Below, in pieces: positions 43,550 through 52,662 of a stretch of DNA of 64,000 nt; positions within the stretch are counted from its first letter, which is position 1; every line of letters starts with the position of its first letter. The position numbers and the translations under genes were made by a program. The notes under the pieces were generated by a model that searched no databases, was not told the DNA's origin, and saw only the letters and a program-made list of their open reading frames with translations. The DNA lies in contig JAUHZO010000020.1 in assembly GCA_030425925.1 (NCBI GenBank), positions 20,252-84,251 on the forward strand, written 5' to 3'. The stretch comes from Alphaproteobacteria bacterium (lineage in GTDB: Bacteria; Pseudomonadota; Alphaproteobacteria; Rhodobacterales; Rhodobacteraceae).

Positions 43550-45013
43550 ATGCGCACAACGATTTCCTTTCTGCTTGGCCTCGCATTGGGGGCGCTGTTG
43601 GCGGTGCCGCTGTTTCTGGGCGCGCATGAGGATCTGGTTCAGGCCTTTCTCAACCATATCGGCACGCTGCTTCTGCTGACATGCGGCATCGTCCTGGTGC
43701 TGGTGGTGCTGTATCTGCTGCGCAAACCCATCACGCGAAAGATCTTTGGCACCGCGCGGGGCGAGGCCACGCGGCTCTTGCGGCTGGCCACGCTGACCAT
43801 TGCCAACGGGCTCAGCGGCAAGGTGGCCAAGAGCACGCGGCACGGCATCGCCTTTGGCGAGGAACTGGTGACGTGGTGGCTCTGGACCAACGGTCTGCGC
43901 TGGTCGATCACCACCGTCGTCACCGTTGCCGCCACCTTCATCGCGGGGCTGGGAACGTTCCTTCTGTATCTGCAGAACGAGGCGATCAAGGAACAGGGCA
44001 AGACGCTGGCGGAACAAAGCAAGCTGTTGCTGGACCAGCAATATCGTGGCCTGCTGCTGGATACGGTGGATCTGGTGATCGCCCAGCGCACCGAGCGCGC
44101 CGCCCAGCAGGCCTTTGGCATCCCCGGGGAGGACGCGCCGCTCACCGCCCGGATCGAACTGTTGCTGGATTTCAGCGGACCGCTGCGGGCGTACACCCGC
44201 AAGGACCTTTCGGGCACGGGCTGCATCGTGCCGCGCGTCTCGTTCGACAGCACCGCGATCCGCGAACTGATCAAGGCCGGGCTCGCGCCCACCGACCTGC
44301 CGGATTTCGCCTTCGCCCATGTCGATTTCAGCGACATGAGCCCGCCCAACCCGAACTTTGTCGGGCTGCAATTCCGGGACACGAACTTTGCGTTCAGCGG
44401 TCTGTCCGACGCCCGCTTTGGCGAGGCGCAGATCGGACGCAGCACGTTTTTCGCCACACGGCTGCGCGACGCCGATTTCAAACGCGCGCGCCTGTCAGAG
44501 AGTTGCTTCAAGCGCGCAGACCTGACGCAGGCCAGCTTGTCCTGGGGGTCGATCCGGGGTGTGACGTTCGAACATGCAAGACTGAACCGCGCCAACCTGT
44601 CCGAAGGCCCGATCACCGATACCAGTTTCCGAGATGCCGCGCTGATCGGGGCCTATTTCAACCAGCAGCATCTTAAGAATGTCGATTTCACGGGGGCCAA
44701 CCTTGCGTTTGCCAGCTTCGGGGCCAGTGACGAGGACATCTCGTTCGAAAACGTGACCTTCGAGGGGGCCAATCTGAGCGGCGCAACCTTCGAAGACGTG
44801 GACGAGATCGACGCCGCCACCCGCGAAAGCCTGCAAAAGGCCTGTGTCTACTTCGGCTGGCAGCCGTGCTGGGAAGACACCGGCACCTATATGGACCTGC
44901 CGGCCTGCCGCGGCGGGCATGGCGATGTCACCTACACCTCCATGCGCAGTCTTGGGCTGAAGACACCGATCCCGGACTACGAAGAACACACCGCCGCCTG
45001 CCGAGGCAATTGA
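43550..45013 (+). CDS. Pentapeptide-repeat membrane protein
   Basis: This 487-residue protein has three membrane segments (ISFLLGLALGALLAVPLFLG; TLLLLTCGIVLVLVVLYLL; ITTVVTVAATFIAGLGTFLL), a helical linker (NEAIKEQGKTLAEQSKLLLD), and two blocks of pentapeptide repeats of the A(D/N)LXX type (for example residues 285-350: FAFSGLSDARFGEAQIG, LRDADFKRARL, FKRADLTQASL) ending at DFTGANLAFASF and FEGANLSGATFEDV. The tail has several cysteines. Pentapeptide proteins form right-handed beta-helices; functions range from gyrase protection to scaffolding. It is divergent from the desaturase gene. Confidence 0.85.
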   Translation: MRTTISFLLGLALGALLAVPLFLGAHEDLVQAFLNHIGTLLLLTCGIVLVLVVLYLLRKPITRKIFGTARGEATRLLRLATLTIANGLSGKVAKSTRHGIAFGEELVTWWLWTNGLRWSITTVVTVAATFIAGLGTFLLYLQNEAIKEQGKTLAEQSKLLLDQQYRGLLLDTVDLVIAQRTERAAQQAFGIPGEDAPLTARIELLLDFSGPLRAYTRKDLSGTGCIVPRVSFDSTAIRELIKAGLAPTDLPDFAFAHVDFSDMSPPNPNFVGLQFRDTNFAFSGLSDARFGEAQIGRSTFFATRLRDADFKRARLSESCFKRADLTQASLSWGSIRGVTFEHARLNRANLSEGPITDTSFRDAALIGAYFNQQHLKNVDFTGANLAFASFGASDEDISFENVTFEGANLSGATFEDVDEIDAATRESLQKACVYFGWQPCWEDTGTYMDLPACRGGHGDVTYTSMRSLGLKTPIPDYEEHTAACRGN

Positions 45014-45044
45014 CGCCGCAGCGCGGCGTGTTAAAGGCCGGGTC

Positions 45045-45980
45045 ATGCTGGCGATCTTTCTCAAGACGCTGCCCTTCTTCGGGCTGATCGGTCTGGGCTA
45101 TCTTGCCGCCCGGCTGAAATTCTTTTCCGAAGAGGCCTCGGCCCACCTGACAAAGTTCGTCTTCTACTTTGCCCTCTCGGCCATGCTGTTCCGGTTCTCG
45201 GCCAGCCTGTCCTTTTCCGAGATCTTCGATCCGCGCCTGGCCGCCGCCTATCTCTGGGGCACGGCCTTTGTCTATGGCATCGGCATGGCCGTGGCGTTTC
45301 TGCGCGGGCTCGACACGCCCACGGCGGCGATCGAGGCGCAATGCGCAGCCATCGGCAATACCGGCTTTCTGGGCGTGCCCATGCTGGCGCTTCTGCTGGG
45401 TCAGGAGGCGATAGGGCCGATCATCCTGATCCTCGCCATCGACCTGATCGTGTTCTCGTCGGCGCTCACCATCCTTGTCACCGGGGCCCGCGGCGGGGTG
45501 CGCGGGCTGGCGCTGCTGCGCACGGTCGGGCTGGGGCTGCTGAAGAACCCGATGATCATGTCGATCTCGGCCGGGCTGCTGGTCTCGGCCAGCGGCCAAT
45601 CCCTGCCCGCCCCGCTGGAAGAGTTCGTCGCCACGCTGGGGGCCGCCGCCACGCCGGGCGCACTGTTTGCCATCGGCGCGTCGCTGGCGTCGAAATCCGC
45701 CGAACGGCTGCAGATTGCCGCCTGGCTCAGCTTTGCCAAGCTGATCCTGCATCCGCTTTTTGTTGCGCTGGGCGCCTTCGTGTTCTTTCGCACCGACAGC
45801 TTCGATGCCGTCGTCGCGGTCTCGGCCGCCGCCCTGCCCGTGGCCGGCAACGTGTTTATCCTGGCCCAGCATTACGGCATCGCGCCGCAGCGGGTGTCGG
45901 CGTCGATCCTGATTTCCACCGCGGCCAGCATCGTCACCGTCAGCGCGATCATTGCCGTTGTCACCGCGCTGCCGGGCTGA
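45045..45980 (+). CDS. AEC-family transporter (auxin efflux carrier-like)
   Basis: The 311 residues form ten predicted membrane segments with the AEC pattern: LPFFGLIGLGYLAARLKFFS at the N-terminus, FVFYFALSAMLFRFSA, the AAIGNTGFLGVPMLALLLG loop typical of this family, and NPMIMSISAGLLVSA. Bacterial members often move malonate, malate or other acids; the substrate is unknown. It lies 31 bases after the pentapeptide-repeat gene on the same strand and is convergent with the NYN gene. Confidence 0.88.
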   Translation: MLAIFLKTLPFFGLIGLGYLAARLKFFSEEASAHLTKFVFYFALSAMLFRFSASLSFSEIFDPRLAAAYLWGTAFVYGIGMAVAFLRGLDTPTAAIEAQCAAIGNTGFLGVPMLALLLGQEAIGPIILILAIDLIVFSSALTILVTGARGGVRGLALLRTVGLGLLKNPMIMSISAGLLVSASGQSLPAPLEEFVATLGAAATPGALFAIGASLASKSAERLQIAAWLSFAKLILHPLFVALGAFVFFRTDSFDAVVAVSAAALPVAGNVFILAQHYGIAPQRVSASILISTAASIVTVSAIIAVVTALPG

Positions 45981-46000
45981 CGCCCGTTACCGCGGTGGCG

Positions 46001-46699
46001 TCAATCCACCCGGCGCAAAAGCAGCTGGTTGTTGGGGCCGCGGCGGGTTTCGAACACCTTCAGTTCGGCCACGAGGTCGCTGAGCTTGCGCTTGCCATAG
46101 CTCCGGGTGTCGAAATCCGGTTGGGCCGTGGTGATGAACTGGCCGACTTCGCCAAGGCGGTACCAGTCGTCGTCCTGCTCGATCGCGTCCATCGCCTGAA
46201 AGATCAGGTCGCGCGCCTCGGTGAGGTTCGGCTTGCCCTTGGGCGCCGCACCCCGTTCAGTCACGGATTCGAGGTTTTCCAGGTAGATGAAGCGCTTGCA
46301 CGCCTTCCGGAAGGCATCCGGTGTCTTTTGCTGGCCCATCCCGAACACGTCGAGCCCCTGTTCGCGGATGCGGCTGGCGAGGCGGGTGAAATCGCTGTCG
46401 GACGACACCAGCACGAAGCCGTCGAACCGGCCGGAATGCATCAGGTCCATCGCGTCGATCACCAGCGCGATGTCGCTGGCGTTCTTGCCCACCGTGTTGG
46501 CGGGCGAATGGTGCGGCACCAGACCGAACTCGGCCTGAACCTTGTTCCATCCCGCCATCTGCTGCGAGGAGAAATCGCCGTAACAGCGCCGCACGCTGGC
46601 CTCTCCCAGGCCGGCGATCTCGTCAAAGATCGCCTTGGCATATTTCGGCGAGGTGTTGTCGGCGTCGATCAGGACGGCAAAGAGTTTGGTCTCGGGCAT
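46001..46699 (-). CDS. NYN domain (LabA-like) protein with OST-HTH/LOTUS-type C-terminus
   Basis: This 232-residue protein has a PIN-like NYN nuclease domain with acidic residues in FAVLIDADNTSPKYAKAIF, NASDIALVIDAMDLMHSG and VLVSSDSDFTRLASRIREQG. A C-terminal winged-helix-like part (DWYRLGEVGQFITTAQPDFD ... YGKRKLSDLVAELKVFETRR) fits the OST-HTH/LOTUS domain. Such proteins probably process or bind RNA. It stands alone; its upstream region holds REP-like repeat copy 2. Confidence 0.88.
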   Translation of the reverse strand: MPETKLFAVLIDADNTSPKYAKAIFDEIAGLGEASVRRCYGDFSSQQMAGWNKVQAEFGLVPHHSPANTVGKNASDIALVIDAMDLMHSGRFDGFVLVSSDSDFTRLASRIREQGLDVFGMGQQKTPDAFRKACKRFIYLENLESVTERGAAPKGKPNLTEARDLIFQAMDAIEQDDDWYRLGEVGQFITTAQPDFDTRSYGKRKLSDLVAELKVFETRRGPNNQLLLRRVD

Positions 46700-46743
46700 G
46701 GGGCGACCCTGACCGGGTTTGGCGCAAAGGGCAATGCCTTACA

Positions 46744-46801
46744 GTAGGGTGCGCTACAGCGCACCGTCCGTCCGGGGGAGGTGCGCTGTAGCGCACCCTA
46801 C
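46744..46801. repeat. REP-like inverted repeat, copy 2
   Basis: Two 22-bp arms (46744-46765 and 46780-46801) are perfect inverse complements over a 14-base loop. Their sequence, GGTGCGCTGTAGCGCACCCT plus AC, equals an arm of the element at 16486-16542, about 30 kb away. It lies in the 169-bp gap between the NYN gene start and the dehydrogenase stop. Confidence 0.82.
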
Positions 46802-46840
46802 CTCCCATGACAAACGTTGCCCTGATCCCGCGCTGCGTAG

Positions 46841-46858
46841 GGCGGGGTTTACCCCGCC
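46841..46858. terminator. Hairpin after the formaldehyde dehydrogenase gene
   Basis: GGCGGGGT (46841-46848) pairs perfectly with ACCCCGCC (46851-46858) over two bases, ten bases after the dehydrogenase stop on the minus strand. It lacks a T-run. I recall GTAGGGCGGGGTTTACCCCG-type strings as dispersed elements in Rhodobacterales, so it may be a repeat as well as a terminator. Confidence 0.5.
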
Positions 46859-46868
46859 GCCCGTCCGG

Positions 46869-47981
<1,113 letters not shown>

Positions 47982-48060
47982 GTCTCAATCCCTCCCGTGG
48001 AATGCGTTTTGGGCAGAGTGCGGCAAGTGTCGGCGCGCCGCAAGTCTGGATTGCCCGGGC

Positions 48061-48666
48061 TCAGCCGCCCCACAGCGCCGCGATCCGCGGCGTCAGGTGC
48101 CCCACAAGTCCCGCCGCCCCGGCAAAGGCGGCAAAGCCGGCCGCCACCAGCGCACCGTCACCCGCCGTCAGGCCCAGGCCGAACAGCAGCGCCGGGATGC
48201 ACAGCAGGAAGGGCACACCGGGAATCGCGCCGATCAGGATCATGGCCAGCGCACTGGCCAGAAGGATCAGAGCGATGGCCAGCAGGCTGGCCCCGCCGGT
48301 GACCAGCAGGCCGAACCGGGGGTGCAACACGCGGCCCAGCCTGCGGCACAGCGGGACAAGCCATCGCACCACGGCCCGCAGATGCGCCGGGTCCAGCGGC
48401 ACCCGCGCCAGCCGTGCGGGGATCGAGATCCCGGCCCCGCCGACGATCATCTGCAAGGCCGTCAGCGCCAGCAGCGCGCCGGTCAGCGCCGGCATCAGCG
48501 GCAGCATCCCGGTGGGCAGCATCATCAGGATCGCCAGGGTCAGCAGGATCGGCCCGTGTCCGCGCGCGCCCAGCCTGTCGAGCACCTCGCCCAGCGGAAT
48601 CGGGCCGGCACGTTCGGCCAGAAGCCCGGCAAGCCCGGGCGGCGGTGTCGTGGCAGGCGCCGTCAT
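48061..48666 (-). CDS. ExoD family protein (exopolysaccharide synthesis)
   Basis: This 201-residue membrane protein has the ExoD pattern: GPIPLGEVLDRLGARGHGPI near the N-terminus, followed by LMMLPTGMLPLMPALTGAL and later segments such as LLAIALILLASALAMILIGA. ExoD is needed for exopolysaccharide production and alkaline growth in Sinorhizobium; its mechanism is unknown. I start it at the ATG at 48666 (MTAPATTPPPGL); the frame is open far upstream but that part has the composition of a shadow of imuB on the other strand. Confidence 0.85.
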   Translation of the reverse strand: MTAPATTPPPGLAGLLAERAGPIPLGEVLDRLGARGHGPILLTLAILMMLPTGMLPLMPALTGALLALTALQMIVGGAGISIPARLARVPLDPAHLRAVVRWLVPLCRRLGRVLHPRFGLLVTGGASLLAIALILLASALAMILIGAIPGVPFLLCIPALLFGLGLTAGDGALVAAGFAAFAGAAGLVGHLTPRIAALWGG

Positions 48667-48758
48667 CACGGGACAGGCATAGCCGATTGCAGGCGGGCCA
48701 AACAGGCGGACCGGACAGAAGGCCCCGCCCGACTCGACTCGCGGCGCAGGCAGAGCTA

Positions 48759-48773
48759 GAACAAATGCGGAAC
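48759..48773 (+). promoter_or_regulatory. SOS (LexA) box upstream of imuB
   Basis: GAAC-AAATGCG-GAAC is a perfect direct repeat with a 7-base spacer, the LexA box form used by alphaproteobacteria (GTTC-N7-GTTC read on the other strand). It lies 14 bases before the imuB ATG at 48788, where LexA would block transcription or its start. Confidence 0.8.
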
Positions 48774-48787
48774 AAAAGCCATGACTC

Positions 48788-50443
48788 ATGCCCCAGCGCC
48801 GCATCCTCTCCCTCTGGTTTCCACGTCTCGCCGCCGAACAGGTGCTGCGGGCCGAACCGCATCTGGCCTCGACCCCGCTGGCGGTGGTGCGCGAGGACGG
48901 GCCGGCGCAGGTGCTGTCCTCGCTGTCGCTGAGCGCTGCACAGGCCGGGCTGCACATCGGCCAACCGCTGCGCGACGCCCACGCCATGTGCGCCGACCTG
49001 ATCACCCGCCCCGCAAGGCCGCAGCGGGAGGCAGCGTTTCTGGATGCGCTGCACCGCTGGGCGGGCAAGTTCTCGCCCTGGGTCTCGGCCGAACCTCCGG
49101 ATGCACTGGTGATCGACCTGACCGGCTGCGCGCATCTTTTCGGGGGGGAGCCGGGGCTGATGGCGCAGGTCACGCAGGATTGCGCCGATCTGGGGCTGAC
49201 CGCACAGGTCGGCGTGGCCGACACGCTGGGCGCGGCCTGGGCGCTGGCGCGGTTCACCGCGCAGGACCGCGTGGCCGCCCGCTCTGGCGACGCGATCGAC
49301 CAGGAAGCGCCTGCAACCCGCGCCAAGGCGGGCAAGCGGCGGCATTGGGAGCGCGGCGGCGCGGCCCCTGCGCGGCAGGCAGGTCCGGCCACGCAGGGCA
49401 ACATCGCCCCCGTGGGCCAGACCTGGTCGGCGCTGTCACCGCTGCCCGTGGCGGCCCTCAGACTGCCGCCCGACACGGTGGCGCAACTCAACCGCCTTGG
49501 CCTGCGCCGGGTCGGCGATCTGCTGGGCCAGCCCCGCGCGGGGCTGGCGCGGCGCTTTGGCCGCGGGCTGGTGGACAGCCTCGACCGCGCCCTCGGCAGC
49601 GCGCCCGAGCCGATCAACCCCACGCCGCCGCCCGAACGCTTTGCCGTGCGGCTGTCCTTTCCCGAGCCCATCGGGCTGGAGGACGACATGGCCGCCGCGC
49701 TGATGCGCATGGCCGAACAGCTGTGCACACGGCTCAAGGCGCGCGGGCGCGGGGCGCGGGTCCTGCGCATGGAGGCTTATCGCAGCGATCACCAGATGGA
49801 ATGGCAGACCGTTGCGGCGGCGGTGGCCAGCGCCGATCCGCACCGGCTGATGCCCCTGCTGCGCCTGAAACTGCCGCAGATCGACGCCGGCCCCGGCATC
49901 GACATGCTGCGGCTGGAGGCGGTGGGCCACGAGGTCCTGCACGACCGCCGCATCGCCGGCCATCTGGAAGCCGCGCGCAGGGGCCAGGCCCGGCTGGCGC
50001 AGGGGGCGGAACTGGAGGACCTGATCGGCCGGCTGGGCGCGCGTGTGGGGATGGAGGCGGTCACCCGCCGCCATCCCGCCGAAAGCCACATCCCGGAAAA
50101 ATGCGCGCAGGTGCTGGCCGCCGCCTGGTCGGAGCCCGCCAGCGACTGGCCCAAGCCGCGCACCCCGCGCCCGCTGCTGCTCTGGCCGCCCGAACCGGTC
50201 AGCGCACCGGACAGCCCCAAACCGCCCGACCGGTTTCGCTGGCGCGGGCGGGATTTTGCGGCCACGGGGGCGACGGGGCCGGAACGGATCGCGCCGGAAT
50301 GGTGGCTGGACGATCCCGCCTGGCGCTCGGGCCCGCGCGATTACTGGCGGGTGGAGACCGATCATGGCGACCGGCTGTGGCTGTTCTACGCCCATGGCGG
50401 GGCGCTGTCGCCGGGCTGGTTCTGCCAGGGGGCGTTTGCCTGA
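48788..50443 (+). CDS. imuB: ImuB: Y-family DNA polymerase-like protein of the SOS mutasome
   Basis: The 551-residue protein opens with RRILSLWFPRLAAEQVLRAE, followed by little-finger and palm-like regions (DALVIDLTGCAHLFGGEPGL; VGVADTLGAAWALARF; LNRLGLRRVGDLLGQPRAGL) and the ImuB C-terminus DYWRVETDHGDRLWLFYAHG. ImuB lacks polymerase catalytic acids and serves as the beta-clamp-binding hub for ImuA and DnaE2 in damage-induced mutagenesis. Neither imuA nor dnaE2 is adjacent here, unlike the usual imuA-imuB-dnaE2 cassette. A perfect LexA box lies just upstream. An ATG at 48781 is in another frame. Confidence 0.9.
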   Translation: MPQRRILSLWFPRLAAEQVLRAEPHLASTPLAVVREDGPAQVLSSLSLSAAQAGLHIGQPLRDAHAMCADLITRPARPQREAAFLDALHRWAGKFSPWVSAEPPDALVIDLTGCAHLFGGEPGLMAQVTQDCADLGLTAQVGVADTLGAAWALARFTAQDRVAARSGDAIDQEAPATRAKAGKRRHWERGGAAPARQAGPATQGNIAPVGQTWSALSPLPVAALRLPPDTVAQLNRLGLRRVGDLLGQPRAGLARRFGRGLVDSLDRALGSAPEPINPTPPPERFAVRLSFPEPIGLEDDMAAALMRMAEQLCTRLKARGRGARVLRMEAYRSDHQMEWQTVAAAVASADPHRLMPLLRLKLPQIDAGPGIDMLRLEAVGHEVLHDRRIAGHLEAARRGQARLAQGAELEDLIGRLGARVGMEAVTRRHPAESHIPEKCAQVLAAAWSEPASDWPKPRTPRPLLLWPPEPVSAPDSPKPPDRFRWRGRDFAATGATGPERIAPEWWLDDPAWRSGPRDYWRVETDHGDRLWLFYAHGGALSPGWFCQGAFA

Positions 50444-50646
50444 ACCGGTGGGCGCAATTCCGCTTTGGACGAAACTCAAATCCCTTGACAGGGCAATAAA
50501 CCGCCTCGAACCTCCGACTTCAGATGATTTTTAATTCAATGATTCCAGGCACAAACAGATCGCTTCCTCGAAAGACCCCTGTGAATCCGCGCATCCCTTC
50601 ATATGTCCCCCGCTCAGCCGGCCAAATGTCGGTGGAAGGAGAAACC

Positions 50647-50934
50647 ATGACGACCCGCGAAGACTATATCGAAAAGGCCAAGGCCAAGATCGACGAGATG
50701 AACGCGGAAATCGAAAAGCAGAAAGCCCGGGTCGACGAGGCCGGGGCCGATGCCAGGATCAAGTACCGCGAGGAGCTGGAGCAGATGCGCAACCGCCGCG
50801 ACGAGGCCGAGGCGCAACTGACCCGTCTGCGCGACGCCAGCGACGACGCCTGGCAAGACATGAAGGCCGGGTTCGAAAGCGCCTGGGAGTCGCTGTCATC
50901 CTCGATGGAAAACGCGATGGCCCGGTTCCGTTGA
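50647..50934 (+). CDS. Small coiled-coil protein, 95 residues
   Basis: The protein is almost wholly charged helix: YIEKAKAKIDEMNAEIEKQK and REELEQMRNRRDEAEAQL give strong heptad patterns, and the tail (KAGFESAWESLSSSMENAMA) is amphipathic. No signal peptide or membrane segment. Similar short sll-type coiled-coil proteins (often annotated as hypothetical) are widespread, and function is unknown. The start at 50647 has GGAAGGAG seven bases upstream. The 200 bases before it are A/T-rich (TTGACA at 50485-50490) and contain no other gene. Confidence 0.82.
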   Translation: MTTREDYIEKAKAKIDEMNAEIEKQKARVDEAGADARIKYREELEQMRNRRDEAEAQLTRLRDASDDAWQDMKAGFESAWESLSSSMENAMARFR

Positions 50935-51041
50935 ACCGCGCCCCACCGAAGCGCTTGCCGCCGCGCAACGCTTTGGCCAGACTGGACAACGGCGTCGCCC
51001 CTGCGGCGCCGTTGCCATGTTTGCACCGGACATACCCCGCC

Positions 51042-51524
51042 ATGACCCCAACGCTCAGAAAGGCCCGGACGGGCGACGCCGACACGATCTGGACCATGCT
51101 GGAACCGGTGTTCCGCGCCGGCGACACCTATGCCATCGACAGCGGCATCCCGCGCGAGGCGGCGCTGGCCTACTGGATGTCCGAACGCGCTTATGTGGCC
51201 GAAATCGACGGCCAGCCCGCGGGCACCTATTACATCCAGGAAAACCGCCCCGGCGGCGGCGCGCATTACTGCAATTGCGGCTTTGTCACGGCGCCCGGAC
51301 AGCGCGGCAAGGGCGTGGCCCGCGCCATGCTGGACGACGCGTTGACCCGCGCCCCGGCGCTGGGCTTCACAGGCATGGTGTTCAACTTTGTCGTCGCCAA
51401 CAACACCCGCGCGGTGGCTACCTGGGAACGGGCGGGCTTTGACGTCGTGGGCCGGGTGCCGGGGGCGTTCCGACACCCAAAGGATGGCCTTGTCGACGCG
51501 CTGGTGATGTTCCGGCGGCTCTAG
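51042..51524 (+). CDS. GNAT-family N-acetyltransferase
   Basis: This protein of 160 residues has the GNAT fold: TLRKARTGDADTIWTMLEPV, the central strand AGTYYIQENRP, and the acetyl-CoA-binding loop VTAPGQRGKGVARAMLDDAL (Q/RxxGxG/A). The C-terminal NFVVANNTRAVATWERAGF is the usual GNAT end motif. The acceptor is unknown. The start at 51042 (MTPTLRKART) fits the family; the frame to 50931 overlaps the preceding gene. Confidence 0.87.
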   Translation: MTPTLRKARTGDADTIWTMLEPVFRAGDTYAIDSGIPREAALAYWMSERAYVAEIDGQPAGTYYIQENRPGGGAHYCNCGFVTAPGQRGKGVARAMLDDALTRAPALGFTGMVFNFVVANNTRAVATWERAGFDVVGRVPGAFRHPKDGLVDALVMFRRL

Positions 51525-51588
51525 GCCCCTGACCCTAGCAACCCGCCCCGCCGCATGGCACAAGCGCCCCCAAAACCGGAGGCCCGCC

Positions 51589-52464
51589 ATGTTCATCGCA
51601 TCCCTCATTTCCCGCCCCGGCGCGCTGGACCCGGCGCTGGTGGACAGCCTGCGCAACGCGTTCGGCGGCGGCCCGATCGACTGGCTGTCTCCGGACGAAG
51701 CCGCCGAGTTTCCGCTGGCGCAGCGCCCCGGCAATGTCGACACGGTGCGCCAGGATATCGCCGGTCAGGCAGACCTGAACCTCTTGCCAGCCGACAATCG
51801 CCGCAAGCGGATGCTGCTGGCGGACATGGACAGCACGATGATCCAGCAGGAATGCATCGACGAACTGGCGGACGCGGCGGGCGTGGGCGCGCATGTCAAG
51901 GACATCACCGCGCGCGCGATGAACGGTGAGCTGGATTTCGAAGCCGCGCTGATCGAACGGGTGGCCTTGCTGAAAGGCCTGCCCGTGACGGTGATCGACG
52001 AGGTCGTGAACACCCGCATCACCCTGATGCCGGGCGGAAAGACACTGCTGGACACGATGCATGCGGCCGGGGCCCATGCCGCGCTGGTCTCGGGCGGGTT
52101 CACGGCGTTCACGTCGCGCATCGCGGCGATGCTGGGCTTTGACGAGAACCGCGCCAACACGCTTCTGACCGATGCAGGTCAGCTGACGGGTGAGGTGGCC
52201 CGCCCGATCTTGGGCCGCGACGCCAAGGTGGCCGCGCTGGACGAGATCACCGCGCGCCTGGGCATTTCCCAAGAGGACGTGATCGCCGTGGGGGACGGGG
52301 CCAACGACCTGGGCATGCTGGGCCGCGCCGGCATGGGGGTGGCGCTGCACGCAAAGCCTTCGGTCCAGGCGCAGTGCGACCTGCGGGTGAACCAGGGCGA
52401 CCTGACGGCACTGCTGTACCTGCAGGGCTATCGGAAGACGGATTTTGCCGGGCAGCCTGTCTGA
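51589..52464 (+). CDS. serB: Phosphoserine phosphatase
   Basis: This 291-residue HAD enzyme makes serine from phosphoserine. After an N-terminal domain of about 75 residues come motif I MLLADMDSTMIQQECIDEL (DxDST), motif II ALVSGGFTAFTSRIA, the Lys in GRDAKVAALDEITARLG and motif IV IAVGDGANDLGMLGRAGMG. All catalytic residues are present. It ends before a perfect 29-bp inverted repeat and is convergent with the asparaginase gene. Confidence 0.95.
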   Translation: MFIASLISRPGALDPALVDSLRNAFGGGPIDWLSPDEAAEFPLAQRPGNVDTVRQDIAGQADLNLLPADNRRKRMLLADMDSTMIQQECIDELADAAGVGAHVKDITARAMNGELDFEAALIERVALLKGLPVTVIDEVVNTRITLMPGGKTLLDTMHAAGAHAALVSGGFTAFTSRIAAMLGFDENRANTLLTDAGQLTGEVARPILGRDAKVAALDEITARLGISQEDVIAVGDGANDLGMLGRAGMGVALHAKPSVQAQCDLRVNQGDLTALLYLQGYRKTDFAGQPV

Positions 52465-52490
52465 CCGGAACCGCCCGCCCCGCAGCCCTC

Positions 52491-52568
52491 ACCTCGTCCC
52501 GGCCTTGCGCCGGGACCTCCCGGGAGGCGCGGGCGGCAAGAGGTCCCGGCGCAAGGCCGGGACGAGGT
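52491..52568. repeat. Perfect 29-bp inverted repeat between serB and the asparaginase gene
   Basis: The arms 52491-52519 and 52540-52568 are exact inverse complements (start ACCTCGTCCCGGCCTTGCGC) with a 20-base loop, and each arm contains the palindrome-like CCCGGCCTTGCGCCGGG. It lies between convergent genes and may terminate both. The rest of the gap (52569-52662) holds nothing I recognise. No second copy was seen in this window. Confidence 0.85.
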
Positions 52569-52662
52569 CGCATCCGGTGTCGAGAACAGTCCTCTGAAAG
52601 CCATCGCGGGGCCTATTGCCCACAGGGCCGCGCCAGACCACCCGGGCCCGACCCGGGACGTC

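Noticed and set aside
16486..46801. A composite transposon bounded by the two REP-like elements
   Set aside because: The enclosed 30 kb are ordinary chromosomal genes with no transposase, and the elements look like dispersed palindromes, not transposon ends.
50444..50646. A heat-shock or other specific promoter before the coiled-coil gene (TTGACA at 50485-50490)
   Set aside because: No convincing -10 element stands 16-18 bases downstream, so I did not list it as a feature.
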